Positions 46,504 through 59,380 of a stretch of 64,000 bases of DNA are shown here, piece by piece. This stretch comes from Panagrolaimus kolymaensis (taxonomy: Eukaryota; Nematoda; Chromadorea; Rhabditida; Panagrolaimidae). The DNA is taken from assembly GCA_028622995.1 (NCBI GenBank), contig JAJQJQ010000008.1, positions 372,001 to 436,000 of the forward strand, given 5' to 3'. The position numbers and the translations under genes are program-made. The notes beneath the pieces are model-generated. The model ran no database searches, was not told where the DNA came from, and was given only the letters and a program-made list of their open reading frames with translations. Within the stretch, counting starts at the first letter, position 1, and each line of letters begins with the position of its first letter.

Positions 46504-48452
46504 ATGTCTCAAAACCACGTTCTTGGATTAACTAAAATTCAACGAGATATTGGATATTATAATTATTTGGTGGCTTTTGGTTTTGCAATATTTTTAAATG
46601 GATTTTTGGCTTTTGCGGTCGCCAAACGATCCACGCCTATTTTAAAGTCGTATAAGAAAGTATTTATTTTTCATATTATTGTTGATGTTTCTTTGGCGCT
46701 GCTTTTAACTTTGACTATGTTTCAACCTATTGGAGCTAAATAGTAAGTTTGCTTATTTTCTGTTTTCTGTTATTTTTTTGGTTATAAAAAAATGGAGTCA
46801 TGAAGAATTCTTTTTTCTTGTTTATGGAAAGTAAAAACTAAATTTTTTCATTACAGTACATATATCTGATTTCATTATTTTTTGATTATGAAATTCGCAG
46901 ACAAAACAAAAAATAATAAATGCTTCATTGAACGTAATTAAGTCATACTTCCAAGTGGATGAATTTCTTTTTTCTAATAATTTAATTAAAAGTTTGTGTG
47001 GTATTGCGAATTCACTAATTTTCTCTGTAATTTCCTTGAAGAAAAATAATAATTAATTTAATTAAAATTACATACATTTTTGCTTTCATCATTCATTTGT
47101 TTTTCTTTCTTTCGGAATTCGAAGTTCTGAGAAGAGTCAAATAAGAAAGCTACAAATTGCAATTTTTTTTGATTTCAGGAATTTAAGATTTTAATTAAAA
47201 AATTTAGTTTTTGAGAAACAAAAATATTTAAAAAAAAGTATTATTAAAGCTTAAAAAATTTAAATATTTTTTGTATGCAAATTTTTTTCGTATAAAAATT
47301 ATAAATTCACCAATTTTTTTAGTGAAGGAAAATCAATAGTTTTCCATATCGTTGCTGGCTTGATTGAATACCCGCCTCAACCATGGACGACGATATTCGC
47401 GTGTATAACATTATTTTTTCAAATTTATAATATTACCACTGCGCCTGTGAGCTTTTTCTATCGATACTTAATTATTTGTCACAATTATGAAATTTCAATA
47501 ATTAAATTTTTTGGTTTATGTCTTATTGCTGGAATTGGGCCTTTAGCTTTGTCGTTGAGTATTTTAATTAGCGAATTAAGCACTCGACATTTTGAAAATG
47601 AAATTTATATAATGTTTCAAGAAACGGATTGGATTGGCGAAAATGGAATTATTCCAGCTTTTGGAGTTATGTTTACAAGTCATACAGCCATTGATTGTTA
47701 TATCACCCCAGTTACGGTAATTGTCGCATATTCCATCGTCCTTTATTGCACCATGAAAATTTCAAAGAAAATATTGGCTTTAAATTCTTTACAACAACAA
47801 AATGCTTCAGGTAGTTAGTAGGGTTGCCAAATTATTTTGAGAAAAATTAAAAATCTTCAGAAACATAAAAAAAATAAAAATTAATAAAGCGTTTTTTAAA
47901 GTTAAAAAAAATAAATGTAAAAAATTAAGAAAAGAGTTCAAAGAATATTTTTAAAAAGAAATTCATTATTCAAATTTTGGTTTTTCAAACAAAAAAAATC
48001 AAAGTTTAATTTTTAAACTTATTTTAGCGCTATATTTTTTATTTGTCAAAAATACTAAACTAATTTTCCGTTGAATAACCCTCACAATTTTTTTTTCAGG
48101 ACGAAATATTCGAAGTCAAGCCCAACTTCAAACTGTTCTCTATTGCCAAGCGTTAATTCCATTTTTCACGAATGGTATTTCAAATTTAGCTTTACAATAT
48201 GGAAAAATTATGGGTCTCACTCAACCATGGTGGTATTATTATTTAAATTTGCTTAATACTTGGTCCCCAGTGGTTAATCCATTGGTAGCATTAATCGTGA
48301 TAGGACCATATAGAAAATTTATGCTTCATCCATTTTCTTCAAAAATTGATAATAGCACTACAAATGGCGGAGGAATAACCAAATATGCAACAACAACAAC
48401 AACAAAAAAAATAACTCAACATTTTTCGAAATTTGTTAAAGTTGTAAATTAA
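46504..48452 (+). CDS. Serpentine chemoreceptor-like GPCR (Str/Srd/Srh-like), three exons
   Basis: Exons 46504-46742, 47323-47810 and 48100-48452 join to 359 residues. TM segments are visible near residues 22-42, 55-75, 98-120, 140-165, 205-230, 245-270 and 290-310. Landmarks are RYLIICHNYE after TM3, QALIPFFTNGISNLALQYG in TM6 and NPLVALIVIGPYRKFML after TM7; the final NPL...PYRK is the hallmark of the Str superfamily of nematode chemoreceptors. The cytosolic tail is Thr/Ser/Lys-rich (TTTTTKKITQ). The ATG at 46504 gives a short N-terminus before TM1. The exon 2 donor is GTAGTT, less than ideal but phase-consistent. Intron 1 is long (580 bp). No inactivating change. Confidence 0.82.
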
Positions 48453-49843
48453 CAATAAAAAGATAATAAATAAAGTCAAAATCATACTTTTCAATTAATT
48501 GTTCCAAAATTATGTACCATAACTTTATTACGAATTTTATGTTACTACAACATTTTAGTCTATTGTATCAAAAATAAATTATACAACAAAAGCAAAAACT
48601 TTTTTATTTGATAATAGCTTATTGTATAGAATTGTATCCTACCTTTTTAAAGCCAAAAAATCGGGAAGGTTTAACAAAAAAAATTTTTACATAAAAAAAT
48701 TATTTAAATATTCAAAAAAATAAATGGAAAATGCAAGCATTTTTTTAAAAAGAAGCAAGATGTGACTAAAACTGCTAAAAAAGAAAGACACAAAGTCGAA
48801 GAAGAAAGAAAAAAGCCCTTTGCCTTAAATAAAAAGTTGGGCCGCTTGAAAACAAAAAATCAATATTGACTCAAATATTGGAATTTTTTTAAAGAAGAAA
48901 AAAAAACACGCATTTCGTTTAAAAAAATGAAGAGAAAACTAAAAAAGTTGAGAGCATTTGTTGTTTTTGTTGTCCATTGAAACTTTTTAAAGAACCTTTT
49001 TGAATTTTTTAGAAACATATGTTCCAACGTTATTAAAATGACAATGATTGCTTTTTTTCTTCTTCAACTTTGTGCCAATTGTATAGTTAATTAATAAAAG
49101 AATGATAAGAAATTTTATTTTTTATTTTTTTAAATTTTGCTATCTACAGAAGCAAGTAAAAAATTGCTTATTTTAGCTGAACTCAAGAATTTGATAATTC
49201 TATTAACAAATTTTTTGGTTTTGGACATTTCAGAAACGTTTAGCAAATATCCGTTTGTTTCATGCCAGCGATACATCTTACATCTTTCCAACTTGGTAGT
49301 AAATGTTTCAAAAAATAACTCCATCGTTTCCAAGCAATGAAATCTTCTTTTTTTTCATTAAAGATTTATAGAAAGAAAACGATAGTCCCTTGATATTCTT
49401 ATTGGAGCAAATGACTACATTGAATTCATTTAATCTTTTAAAAAGTTAGATAATGTTGATTTCGGTATTATAACAAAAATCAACCTAAAAAAAGAGAAAA
49501 AGAAAAATAGAAAACTTTAGTTTTTGAACAAAAATAATAAATAAAAAAATCCAGGGTTTCTACCCTGGATTTTTTCGTAGTTATTAAAAAAATATTAAAT
49601 TTTACAAACAATCATCTTCCTAGAAATTGATTTATGGCAAGAAAATAATTTTTTTGTCTAAAGAGGAAAAAGCAAGCGAAAAGTTCTGAAAAAAAGAAAA
49701 GAAAGCAGTTATTGATTGTTTTTTCTTATCAGCAGCGCAGCAGCAGTAACAGAGCCACACAGCAACAAAAAATACTATTTTTTACTTGTATATTTTTATT
49801 ATTAAATTATTGTTTAAAAAATAAGTTTATTTTATTATTTTAC
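48453..49843. other. Intergenic
   Basis: AT-rich. Open frames on both strands near 49130-49340 overlap each other and neither has splice or family support. A perfect 14-bp hairpin occurs at 49544-49575. Confidence 0.5.
49544..49575. repeat. Perfect 14-bp palindromic hairpin
   Basis: AAAAAATCCAGGGT, then TTCT, then ACCCTGGATTTTTT. The two arms pair perfectly. It lies between genes; it may be a tiny terminal remnant of an inverted-repeat element or an RNA hairpin. No flanking duplication was recognised. Confidence 0.7.
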
Positions 49844-51850
49844 ATGCTTGATTCATATTATTTATATTACTGGAAATTGCGAGAGGATATAGCATCAGCT
49901 AAAACAAATCAAGAAAAATGTAACCTTATCGATAATTTTTCAGATCATTTTTTGACTCCGCATGAATTTTGGGACTTAAGAATTACGTTAGTAAATATGT
50001 TATTTTTTTTCTCTGTTTCATAATTTCTAAAAAAACCACCACTTTTTTAGGTGCCTTGAAACTGATAAAGAAAACAAAACAAAAATTCTTAATAAAGCAC
50101 TTTTTCATTTTTGTAATGATCCAGAATTTCAAGGAGATTCCGTAAGTTTTAAAAATAATTATTTAAAGCTTGAGCCAATTTTTTTTTCAGACAATTTCAA
50201 ATTATATTTTACACCGAAAACAAAATTATTCTTATTATTCGGATGATACTTTAAGGCTAATATCTTTTCCTCACGGAGAATTAGGAAAGCTTCGAATGGA
50301 ATATGAAAAAGCTTTGAGTAATTTCAAGCAAAATTTTCCTTTAATCAAAAAATTTTTTTTAGCTAAGCCAGCGATTAAAGATATTATTGAACTTTCAAAA
50401 AAACAAGAAAAATAATATTGGAAAATTATGACAGTTAAAAATGATGATGTTGAAAAATGGTTTAATTTAATTGTTGAAAGCGATAACTATAATTTTATTA
50501 AATATAATGTTGAACATCGAATTGGTAAATATTTATCAAATTTAACACAAAAAATGGGTAATTTTGAGTCCATTAGTTTAACCGAGCAATTAAACAGCAA
50601 AAAATTATGGAAATTATATATTGAATATTTACAAAAAACAGATCCATTTGAAATGCTTCAAGTTTATTCAAAATATTGTAGATTTTTTTTGGATGATTTT
50701 GAAATGAAAAATGAATATAAAAATGCAACGGAAAAATTTAATCCTGATTATGTTTCATGGAAAAATCCATATGATTTTGAAATTCAATGTTATTACCAAT
50801 CACAAATTTTCCCCATCGAACAAAAAATATATTCCTTTTATGATGATAAAAATGACCCAAACTTAAAAAATAAAAAAGATAATGATTTTGCTTTATTAAA
50901 TTTTATAAATGATTTTATTCCTTCAAAACAAAATTGGTCATTACCCAAACCAATTTTTCGATATATAATTGAAAAAGCAAATCACGAAATTCTTCAAAAT
51001 TTATATCAAACATGCAAATATTTTTTTAATGCCAAACCCCATTTAATTTGTTATAATCTAAATTTGCATATTGAATCGATAAACAAAAAAAGTTTTATAA
51101 AAATTAAAGATGAATCAATCGAAATTCAAGCAACCATTTTATCTTCAATTTATTTAGAAAATTTATGGCTTACTGGAAATTTTTCGGTTAGCGGCAAGGA
51201 AAATTTGCTTTCATATTTAATTAAAAATAATAAAATTTATCGATGTGATGCTCGATTTTTGGAATTAAATAATCAAAAAATAACTTTTAATGAATTTGAT
51301 AAATTAATTGGACATGGAAATGTGGAAAGTTTATATTTATGGGAAACCACCATAAAAAAAGAGAATGACGCTCATTTGATTTTAGAAGAAATTTTACAAA
51401 AAACTCCAAAAATTATTATATTTAGGTAAGCAAAATAAATTAAATAAAATTGTTTAAAAAGCAGTACTTTTTTTAATAATAAATAAAAAACCTTTTTAAA
51501 GCTATTTCCATGAAGATAATTTAAAATCAAATCAAACCCTTTCAAAATTATTTATAAAAAATACAAATCAAATTGCACAATTTGAAATCAGTAGCACTAT
51601 CATAGATATATGCATAATAGATTTATGTGAATTTATTAAAGTAAGTTTCTTCCTTGGAAAAATAATTACTTTTTATATTTTTTTCAACAAAAATGTTTTA
51701 TTTTTTCAGAATCGAGCAGCTCCATATTCTCAAATTTCAATTTGCACAAATCTTCCCCTTGAAATTCGAAATCAATATAAAACTATTTTAAATGATTGTT
51801 TAAAAGAATGGGAAGATTTTGATGGAAAACCTCAAATTATAATTTATTAG
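49844..51850 (+). pseudogene. HAT-repeat plus F-box-like protein, copy C (premature stop)
   Basis: Six exons (49844-49986, 50051-50141, 50191-50317, 50363-51425, 51502-51640, 51710-51850) share the intron positions of copies A and B from the third exon on, and the fifth is again 139 nt. Landmarks are FWDLRIT, MEYEKAL (matching MWYEEYS), KLWKLYIEYLQKTDPFEM, YSKYCRFFLDDFEMKNEYK and, at the F-box-like site, RYIIEKANHEILQNLYQTCK. A TAA at 50413-50415 falls exactly where A and B have MQKL(Y)YW-K: ...KKQEK, stop, YWKIM. After it the frame stays open to the end. It contains one extra intron in the N-terminal part and an insertion before NSKKLW. An ATG at 50428 could start a 450-residue product lacking the first HAT repeats; otherwise a pseudogene. 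Confidence 0.72.
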
Positions 51851-52420
51851 ATTTTTTTAAACAAAAATCATATTATTTTTTTATGTTTGATTAAATTTTT
51901 TAATAAATGAGTTTATAAAATTATTTTCTTGTTCAATAGCAAAAAAAGCGCACGCGAGCATTCATCTTTGTTTAATGTGGTTTCTGGTGTCGCAACACAA
52001 TAACCTTTAGGCACGATTTCAGCAAGTTAATAACATAGATATTGAATTAATTTTAAAAGTTCATTATGCGTCAGTCATACAATGTGTTTCATGAACGTCC
52101 ATCTTCGAGATTTCTTCCATATTATGAGATACATGTATCATGTGCTGTGTAATTTTCTTACACTTTTTGTTTAGGTTTTACAATTTTATTAAATCAAGAG
52201 TGACTAACCGTCAAAATTCCAGAAAACATAACATATATACATAAAAAATCACAACAAAAATCAACAAATAAACCAGATGGGTAACAAACAGCAGCGTGCA
52301 TTGTGACTTTATGCCAGACCCCCGCACTTTTAAATTAATACAGGTATCATGGATATTAAATAATATAAACAATCATCAAACATGTTTTGAAAATGACGAG
52401 CAGCCCGTGCAAGAATTGTT
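51851..52420. other. Intergenic
   Basis: AT-rich 3' flank of copy C. No gene or repeat was recognised. Confidence 0.4.
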
Positions 52421-52921
52421 TTATGTGTAAAAATGCTTATCGAAGAAATACATATAATCAATTGAAGTATGTAACATTGATCCAGGTTGAGGAGAAGTAA
52501 GTGAATAATCAGGAATTTTTAATAAACTGCAAATTTTATGTGGATCAGTTAAAAATTTGATAACAATTGTTTCAAAACAAATTTCTCCAACTTCTTCTTC
52601 ATCTTTTCGTTAATTCAATGTTTCCTCGCCAGTTGAAGCTTCAATTTTATTTGAAGTTGATGGAACAAGAGCGGTGGCATCATCCATTCTGAAATTATCA
52701 ACAGAAGCATTTTCATTTCCACCACGTTCATATCTCCTTGGAGAAGCATCTTTAGAGTTTTCATTTCCATTATCATTTGTCATTACTGTTGTTGTTGGCG
52801 GGATATCATCATAGCTATGATAATCCAAATCATTTGAAGATATATAAACATTAAATATATGAGAACTGGAGGGGATTTGAGAATGTGAACGTTGATTAAC
52901 GTCAAAATTAGTGATAGACAT
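52421..52921 (-). pseudogene. Ser/Thr/Asn-rich coding remnant with in-frame stop
   Basis: From the ATG at 52921 a 103-codon frame (MSITNFDVNQRSHSQIPSSS onwards, later DATALVPSTSNKIEAS) ends in TAA at 52610-52612. The same frame then continues open for 62 codons (RKDEEEVGEICFETIVIKFL ... CSLLKIPDYSLTSPQPGSM) to TAA at 52421-52423. The balanced composition and codon use on both sides suggest one protein broken by a nonsense change. No domain was recognised. It could also be two separate exons, but no donor or acceptor is placed to remove the stop. Confidence 0.4.
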
Positions 52922-53339
52922 CCTAAAGTATAAAAGCAAACATTTTGTCTAAAATGAAATGGACCAATAATAATATCGACCATGAAAGTCAAAAAAAAGA
53001 AAAAAACGTTTCTATATTCTAAACTTTAAAACTTTTTTGAACGAATACTGATTTTCTTTTTCGTTTTGAGAAATTTTTTTGGAATGTTTTGTTATTAGTT
53101 TTTTTTTCAAATTTTCTTTTAATAAATGATTATTATTTTGAACCTCCATCATAATTCATTTTTGTGATTAATAATTGTTAAAGTTTATTTTAAAAAGTTT
53201 TTGAAGTGGTTGAGCCATAAATAAATAATCAAAAAACAGTTTATCGATATCCTGAATCAGACTTGTTTTGATAATTCTCAAGAAATTTATTGTATTATAT
53301 ATTTTTCATTCATTTATTTACCTCATAGAAAAAAGTTTA

Positions 53340-54052
53340 AATATGTTTAATTTGCTCTAATTTTTCCATGAGATTTATGAGAATGATAGCATTTTCAAAT
53401 GTTTCACTATTTATTGGATATGCTGGTAGAGGTTTATTTGCATTTTAATCATTGAGTTTCCCAATTTTGAAAAGCATCTGGGTTATTCCAAACCATTCAA
53501 CCATTCAATTTCAAGAATAACTTCCCTAATTACCGTAATTGAGCTGTGATCACATGGTCGTTATAAACTTATTTAATTCAACATATACATACATATTTTT
53601 AATTAGTTTTCTTTAATTTCTACACTTTTTTTAAAGATTACTTTTATTAATCCCTCTCGAAAATGTTGTTGTAACTGCCTTAAAACAATCACAAATTGTT
53701 AGGTTGGAAAATTTTAGCCGCGACACAAAAATGTTTCATTTTAATGTTAATATTTATGAGAGTCGGAATTAAAATTTTATCTATAAATTATTTAAACAAA
53801 AATAACAACATATTCTTGCTATGGATATTATTTTTTATCCTCTCATTCTTTTAAAACTTCTATTTCACTTTAAGCAGTCATTAAACGTCCAGCTAATTAA
53901 TTTGCCTCTTCATCCGTAAGAATGGGAAGCGTTTGGTGAATACTAAGTCCAGCATTTTTTTAAATATCGCCATAATTATAAAAATTTTGATTAATGCTGG
54001 AAACAGTTTCATTTTGAGAAATTAATTCTCCGTTGATAAGTTTTACGACCAT
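53340..54052 (-). pseudogene. Decayed minus-strand coding sequence
   Basis: From the ATG at 54052 the frame reads MVVKLINGELISQNETVSS..., then TAA (53960-53962), KNAGLSIHQTLPILTDEEAN, TAA, LAGRLMTA, TAA, SEIEVLKE. Three TAA codons interrupt an otherwise protein-like frame. Further along (about 53570-53340) are EIEWLNGL, NNPDAFQNWETQ and ANKPLPAYPINSETFENAII..., in different frames. Together they look like an old gene with stops and shifts, possibly continuous with the 52421-52921 remnant. Family not recognised. Confidence 0.35.
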
Positions 54053-54444
54053 GAGAATGATTTTTATTATTTAATTTGGTTTTTTTAGATTCCATTGTCT
54101 TAAAATTTTAAAATTTACAAAAGTCTTATTATGTTAACAAAACATTTAAAAAAAAGAAAAAAAATGTAATTTAAAATATTCAAAAAATAAAAATGTCCGT
54201 CATTTATGTGAAGAAAGGAGATAAAAGATGTAACCCATCGCTATTTTATATGTAAAGGTTATTATTGCGATAAGCCAAGATAGAAAAATGCTTAGAATGT
54301 TTTTAGCTTTCGCCAACAAAAAAAGACGGCCAAGACGACGTAGCATACAATACAGTTGTTTTTGGTAGAAAAGGGATTAATTGATTTTTTTGTTGTTGAC
54401 CTAAAACGAAAAATCATTAATTTTTTTTTCTCTTTGCTGCTCAT

Positions 54445-55273
54445 CAGGGCTTTGCGATATCGATATTTGTAAGTCCCGATATCGATATTCGATATTCGAT
54501 ATTATAAAATTTTTTCCCGATATCGATATTCGATATTTCGATATCTAAAAAATGCCCGATATTTCGATATTCGATATCGATATTCGATACTTTTTTATTA
54601 TTATCAAGTCAGAGTTTAAATTTTTTTTTTCGTTTTGTTTTTAACGGTTAAGTAAGGGGTTATAATAGAATTTTTTTAATAGAAAGTTTTAATTCTCTTG
54701 AAATTTTTTAAGTCTTTTTACTCAAAAAGACAAAACCAAAAATTCAAAGAAATAAATGGCTTAGAAGCTAGCAAAATTGATGGTAATCTTATTATCAATC
54801 AATTTTTTTTATTCCTAGTAATTTTGATTGTAATCGCTCTTTTGGAAATTCTTTATGGCAAAGTTCTTAAAAAAAGAAAAAGAATCTTTTAGTAAAACAT
54901 TTGCATTCTTTTTATTGCGAAAATTTTATTCATTTTGAACCAATATTCGAAACCAACTTTTACCCATTTGCTTTGGAGGCAATTCTTCACTTTAAACTCA
55001 AATAGTTGCTTCTTTGCTTTAGTTTGCTGTAAAAAACTAAGTGAAAATAAATATTCAGAGCTAAAAAATGAACAAAAAATACTTAAGTTTTTTCGGAAAA
55101 TAATCAAATGAAAAAATCGATTTTGTCGATATATCGGACAAAAACCGATATCGATATTCGATATTCGATATTAAAATTTATTTTTCCGATATCGATATTC
55201 GATATTCGATATCCAAAAAAAGCCCCGATATTTCGATATTCGACATCGATATTCGATATATCGCAAAGCCCTG
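54445..55273. mobile_element. hAT-like non-autonomous element, 829 bp, with GATATTCG subterminal repeats
   Basis: The termini CAGGGCTTTGCGATAT / ATATCGCAAAGCCCTG are perfect inverted repeats. CTGCTCAT is duplicated exactly on both sides (54437-54444 and 55274-55281), an 8-bp hAT-type target duplication; CAGGG is a common hAT end. For about 140 bp inside each end the DNA is made of GATATCGATATTCGATATT-like repeats, which can pair with the opposite arm. The centre (about 54600-55120) is AT-rich; a 64-codon frame there (54698-54892) shows no transposase motif. Confidence 0.93.
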
Positions 55274-55281
55274 CTGCTCAT

Positions 55282-55688
55282 ATGCCAAAAATAAAAGCTA
55301 CTCATCCATTTTTTTTTATAATGATTTGACCAGATTTCAAGTAAGTTGTTCTCATAAAAAAAAAGTTGTGACTGAAGACACAAAGCTAATATTTATGGCA
55401 TGGTTTTGTTTTCCATATAATAATTGAAACATAAACATGAAGAAAATGCAAGCCTTATTTTCAAATAAGCCTGCCTACCTATCACACACACTACAGGCTC
55501 AGATTTTAAAAAAATTTTCAAGAATGGTTTTTTATATGTACATAGATATTTTATTTTAACTTAAAAAAATTATTATCATTTTTGGTAATTAAAGCATTTT
55601 TAATCGGCTTTGTATTTTTTTAGCGACGATTTAACTGTTCTTTAACACTTTTTTTCATTTTTTTTCTTGCTTTGATAAAACACCAACG
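55282..55688. other. Intergenic, presumed promoter of CUB-like gene
   Basis: AT-rich; no other feature was seen. Confidence 0.4.
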
Positions 55689-58600
55689 ATGAAAATTTCT
55701 CTTCTTTTATTTAGTTTAAATTTATTTGTTACTTTTTGTGAAAGTAAAAATAAAAAAGTTATTTGTGATTCTCCAAAAGATATAACTTTAAATGAAAATG
55801 AAATTGTGTTTATTGAATCACCTGATTTTCCAAATTCTTTGACTAAAGAAATGATGGAAAATTGCACTTTGAATATTTATGGAAATGTTACTGACGAAGT
55901 AAATTTATTTAGATTCTTTTTTTTAAAGCTAAATAAAAAATTTAGGAATCTATGTTTTTGACCATTGTCCTCACAAATGGTTTTTTAACAGATTATAACT
56001 TTGTAATAATTGATGGTGGTTCTAAACCGTTAGTCATTAAATTTTTATAAATCATAATTAAAAATAATACATACTATAGAACTATTCTTAATGTAAATGA
56101 GGGCGGTCCTGAAGTGCATCCAACAACAAACTCTTCTATAATTTTTACCTACGGTGGTAAACCGCCTCGTGATGATTTACATTTATATTTTCAAGGTTAT
56201 ATAATTTATGAAAAATATTATAACCCAAATAGTTGTGATATGGTAAATATAGCTCAACCGTTATTTTTGGATGATGAAACAGAAATTATTTATATTTATG
56301 CAAATTATTATAACAAAATAAATGTGAATTGCTCTTGGACATTTACAGCACCAAAAGATTATGGATTTAAATTTACTTCGATAATGCCTTATAAAATTGA
56401 TATTTCGAATGCCACTGTTATAGTCAAAAATAGCTCAGATTATATAATTACTGAGTAAGCTTTTTTTGTAACACTATAAAAAATTATAATATAGCTTCAT
56501 TGGATTACTGGAAATTTGCTGAATATTATCGATTTTAAAAAATCCAACTTGACCTCTTTTTTTAAATGTTTTTCTTTGTTACCATCCTTGCAATTTATAT
56601 AAGTGATTACTGATATTTACATGCATATTTTTAGTATTTACACAAAACCAAACATTCCTTATTATAATGTGGATCACAATATAACCGTAATCCTTGAAGC
56701 AAGTTCTATTTCGCCTGTATTTAATGCATTTATAACTATTGTAAAAAAGGATTTCAATCGAACAATTGGTAATTGCACCGAAGAAGATCAAGGCGGGTTT
56801 TTCAGATGGTCCAATTCATTTTACCCAAATAATTCATTTTGTGATTTATCAACAAATATTACATCAAATCAACAATTGTTCGTTTCTCCAAAAAACAGAA
56901 TACCTGATTTTGAAAACATCGCTGATCCTATCTCACTTGAAATAGACAGCGATGAAAATAATATTGTAAATATGTTTACTAAATATGAATATTTAAAAAC
57001 CATTCCCTTTGGACCATATGAAAATGGAACAGCAAAAACTTTATTTTGGCAATTTTTAAGTGATGGAAGTATAACAACAAGTGGATTTAATATTGATTTT
57101 ATTTATTACGGTATGCACATTAATAAATGTTGCAGATTTCCTACCAGTCATAACCGCGAACGTTAAATATAAATAATTTAAAACAAATTTCCTGCTTATT
57201 TTCAGATTGTGAATGTAACAGTCTTACAATTATTGTACCTTGTGAAGGTGAATATAAATATACTTTAATTGACACGAGTAATATATCTGATAATTTATAT
57301 AAAAACTATTATTGTGCTAATATGGGATGTATTTTTACGGTAAGTGCTTTATTAAATACAAAGAGTCTTACAACTTCCATTTGAAATTATATTTTATATA
57401 TAATTATAGATTCTTATCGACGAAAATTGTCAAGACAAATATATTTTGGCTAAAATGGGTGTTGGTCTCGGGCCATACGGAAATTCATCATTTAAACTTA
57501 TATCCAATAATGAAACAATGATTGATTTGTGTAAGACATCTTTTTTTGAAATTTAGTAATTATTAATTTTTTTATAGCAATTTCTAATTCTGGTATTTCC
57601 ATTATCAAACCAAATTCAAATACAACATTTGAATTCAATTCTGGAGTTGTTTTGGAAACAGGGCAATTTTCTATGCACTTTCAAGCTTATGAAAGTATGT
57701 TTATCCTAAAAAAAATATTTTTTATTACAAAAAAATAATTTTGTTTGCAGAATTTAATGTATTGCCTAAAATCATTGTAACTAATGATATTCCATGGCAA
57801 GTATTGGATTCATATTTTCATAATAAAAGAATGCTTCTTCCTATTGAACTTTCTGATGAGTTGAAGAAAAATAATGATTCGCTACAAATCGATTATTATA
57901 GCTCGCCTTTAACTTATTTACAATTTTATGCTGATCTCAATTTAACCATTGTTTTACAAGAAAATAAGTAAGCCTTTTAGTCCTAAAAAAGTAAAATATA
58001 AATAATTTATTTAAGGATTAATTCTATGAATTTAAAATCATTTGTTATTTTTATTAATACTTATATCGAGAATAAAAACTTTATTACTGTTAAGGCTAAA
58101 AAAGGTATGTTTTTCAAATTTTAGAAAAAATTTTATCATTTAAAACTCTCTAAAAATAAATGTTATAACTTATAAGCCAAAAGTACAAAAGCAAGATATA
58201 ACTTTTCCTTATTTAAAAAATGATATTTCCGATTTAGATTCGACTTAAGACATTTAAAACTTATTTATTTTATGTTTTATTCAATTCAAAAATATATCAA
58301 TTTTAGCTTCTTCTGAAAATTGTCGATTTAAAGAAACCATATTTTATATCAACGAACCTATCAATGCTGATTGGCTTGGTGAAATTTTTTTACTAAAGTA
58401 TGTAATCATTTTTGGAAGAAAAAAAAGAAGATAAAGAGCGTAAAATGGAGTGGGGTTTCTTTGTAATTTTTTTTGTCATTTTACCAATCGATTTAAGTGC
58501 CTTTGAAAAATTTATTTCACCATGTCGGTAAAGGAGAATAGAATAAAACTTTTAATGGGGGCATTAAATTTTTTAAATATTTTTTTTTAGAAATTCTATG

Positions 58601-59380
58601 CTTTCAAATGAACAAGGAGGATATTGTAAAATATTGATTGTTAATTATTTGTATATAATGGTTATAAAAAGTCTATTTAGTTATGAAAATAAAAATCAAA
58701 GTCAAATAGAAATTTTTAATGGTTTAAATGATCAAACAAAATTAGTTGATTTCAAGTAAGTTGTTCCCATATAAAACTTTATATTAATATTAATTTACAT
58801 AACGAAGAATAATTTTTTTAGCCAAACTGATGCAACTTTATGGCAATCTTTGGTTTTACACTCACTTTATTATGTTATAAAAATACCAGAAAATACTAGC
58901 CTATTTTTTGAAAGTTATGAGTTTGTTAGCGGTTATGATGAACCAGCAAAAAGTATGAATACTTGTTATAAAAAAATATAAATATACATATACTCATTTT
59001 ACCCTTTTATAGTTATTTATATTTCTTCCCCATGTTATTCTTTGCTAGAAACAGTGAATGATACACCTTTTACTAGCAACGCTCGACCCATTTTTTATAG
59101 TATTCAAAATATTACAGTTCAATTTACAGTTCGTGATTATGATATTTCTAAAAACGGCACTTTAGAATTTGAAGATGCTTTAGGAAATAAAAAAATGTAT
59201 GTAATTCACTGAAAAAATTTTTTATTTTGAATAAAATTTCTTTCCTTTTTTAGATTAACTGGTGTCAATCAAACATTGGAATATTTTTCTACAAATGTCA
59301 CAGTGAAACACAAAGAACCGGAAAAAGGATATAAAGGTGCAAGAATTTATTTAAAAGCTTTCCATAAAAATATTCATTAA
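55689..59380 (+). CDS. Secreted CUB-like protein, 14 exons
   Basis: Exons 55689-55898, 55946-56028, 56080-56454, 56635-57110, 57206-57339, 57410-57530, 57578-57694, 57751-57967, 58016-58104, 58307-58397, 58591-58755, 58822-58952, 59013-59196 and 59254-59380 all join in frame to 839 residues. The protein starts with a signal peptide (MKISLLLFSLNLFVTFCES) and then a nematode CUB-like domain (VICDSPKDITLNENE, ESPDFPNSLT, CTLNIY, FVIIDGGSKP, SSIIFTYGG). Several further CUB-like units seem to follow, each with paired Cys and an N-C-x-W or C-x-F step (NVNCSWTF, ENCRFKETIFY). Many N-x-S/T sites fit a glycosylated secreted protein. No TM or anchor is evident. Nematode CUB-like proteins are often gut-expressed and infection-induced; that role is inference. 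A truncated duplicate of the first two exons starts at 59808. Confidence 0.8.

Noticed and set aside
49130..49340. Opposing open frames of about 67 codons, one resembling a folded helical protein
   Set aside because: Neither frame has splice borders, a family motif or support from a paralogue.
54698..54892. 64-codon open frame inside the 829-bp element as a possible transposase piece
   Set aside because: Hydrophobic, AT-driven composition and no hAT transposase motif.
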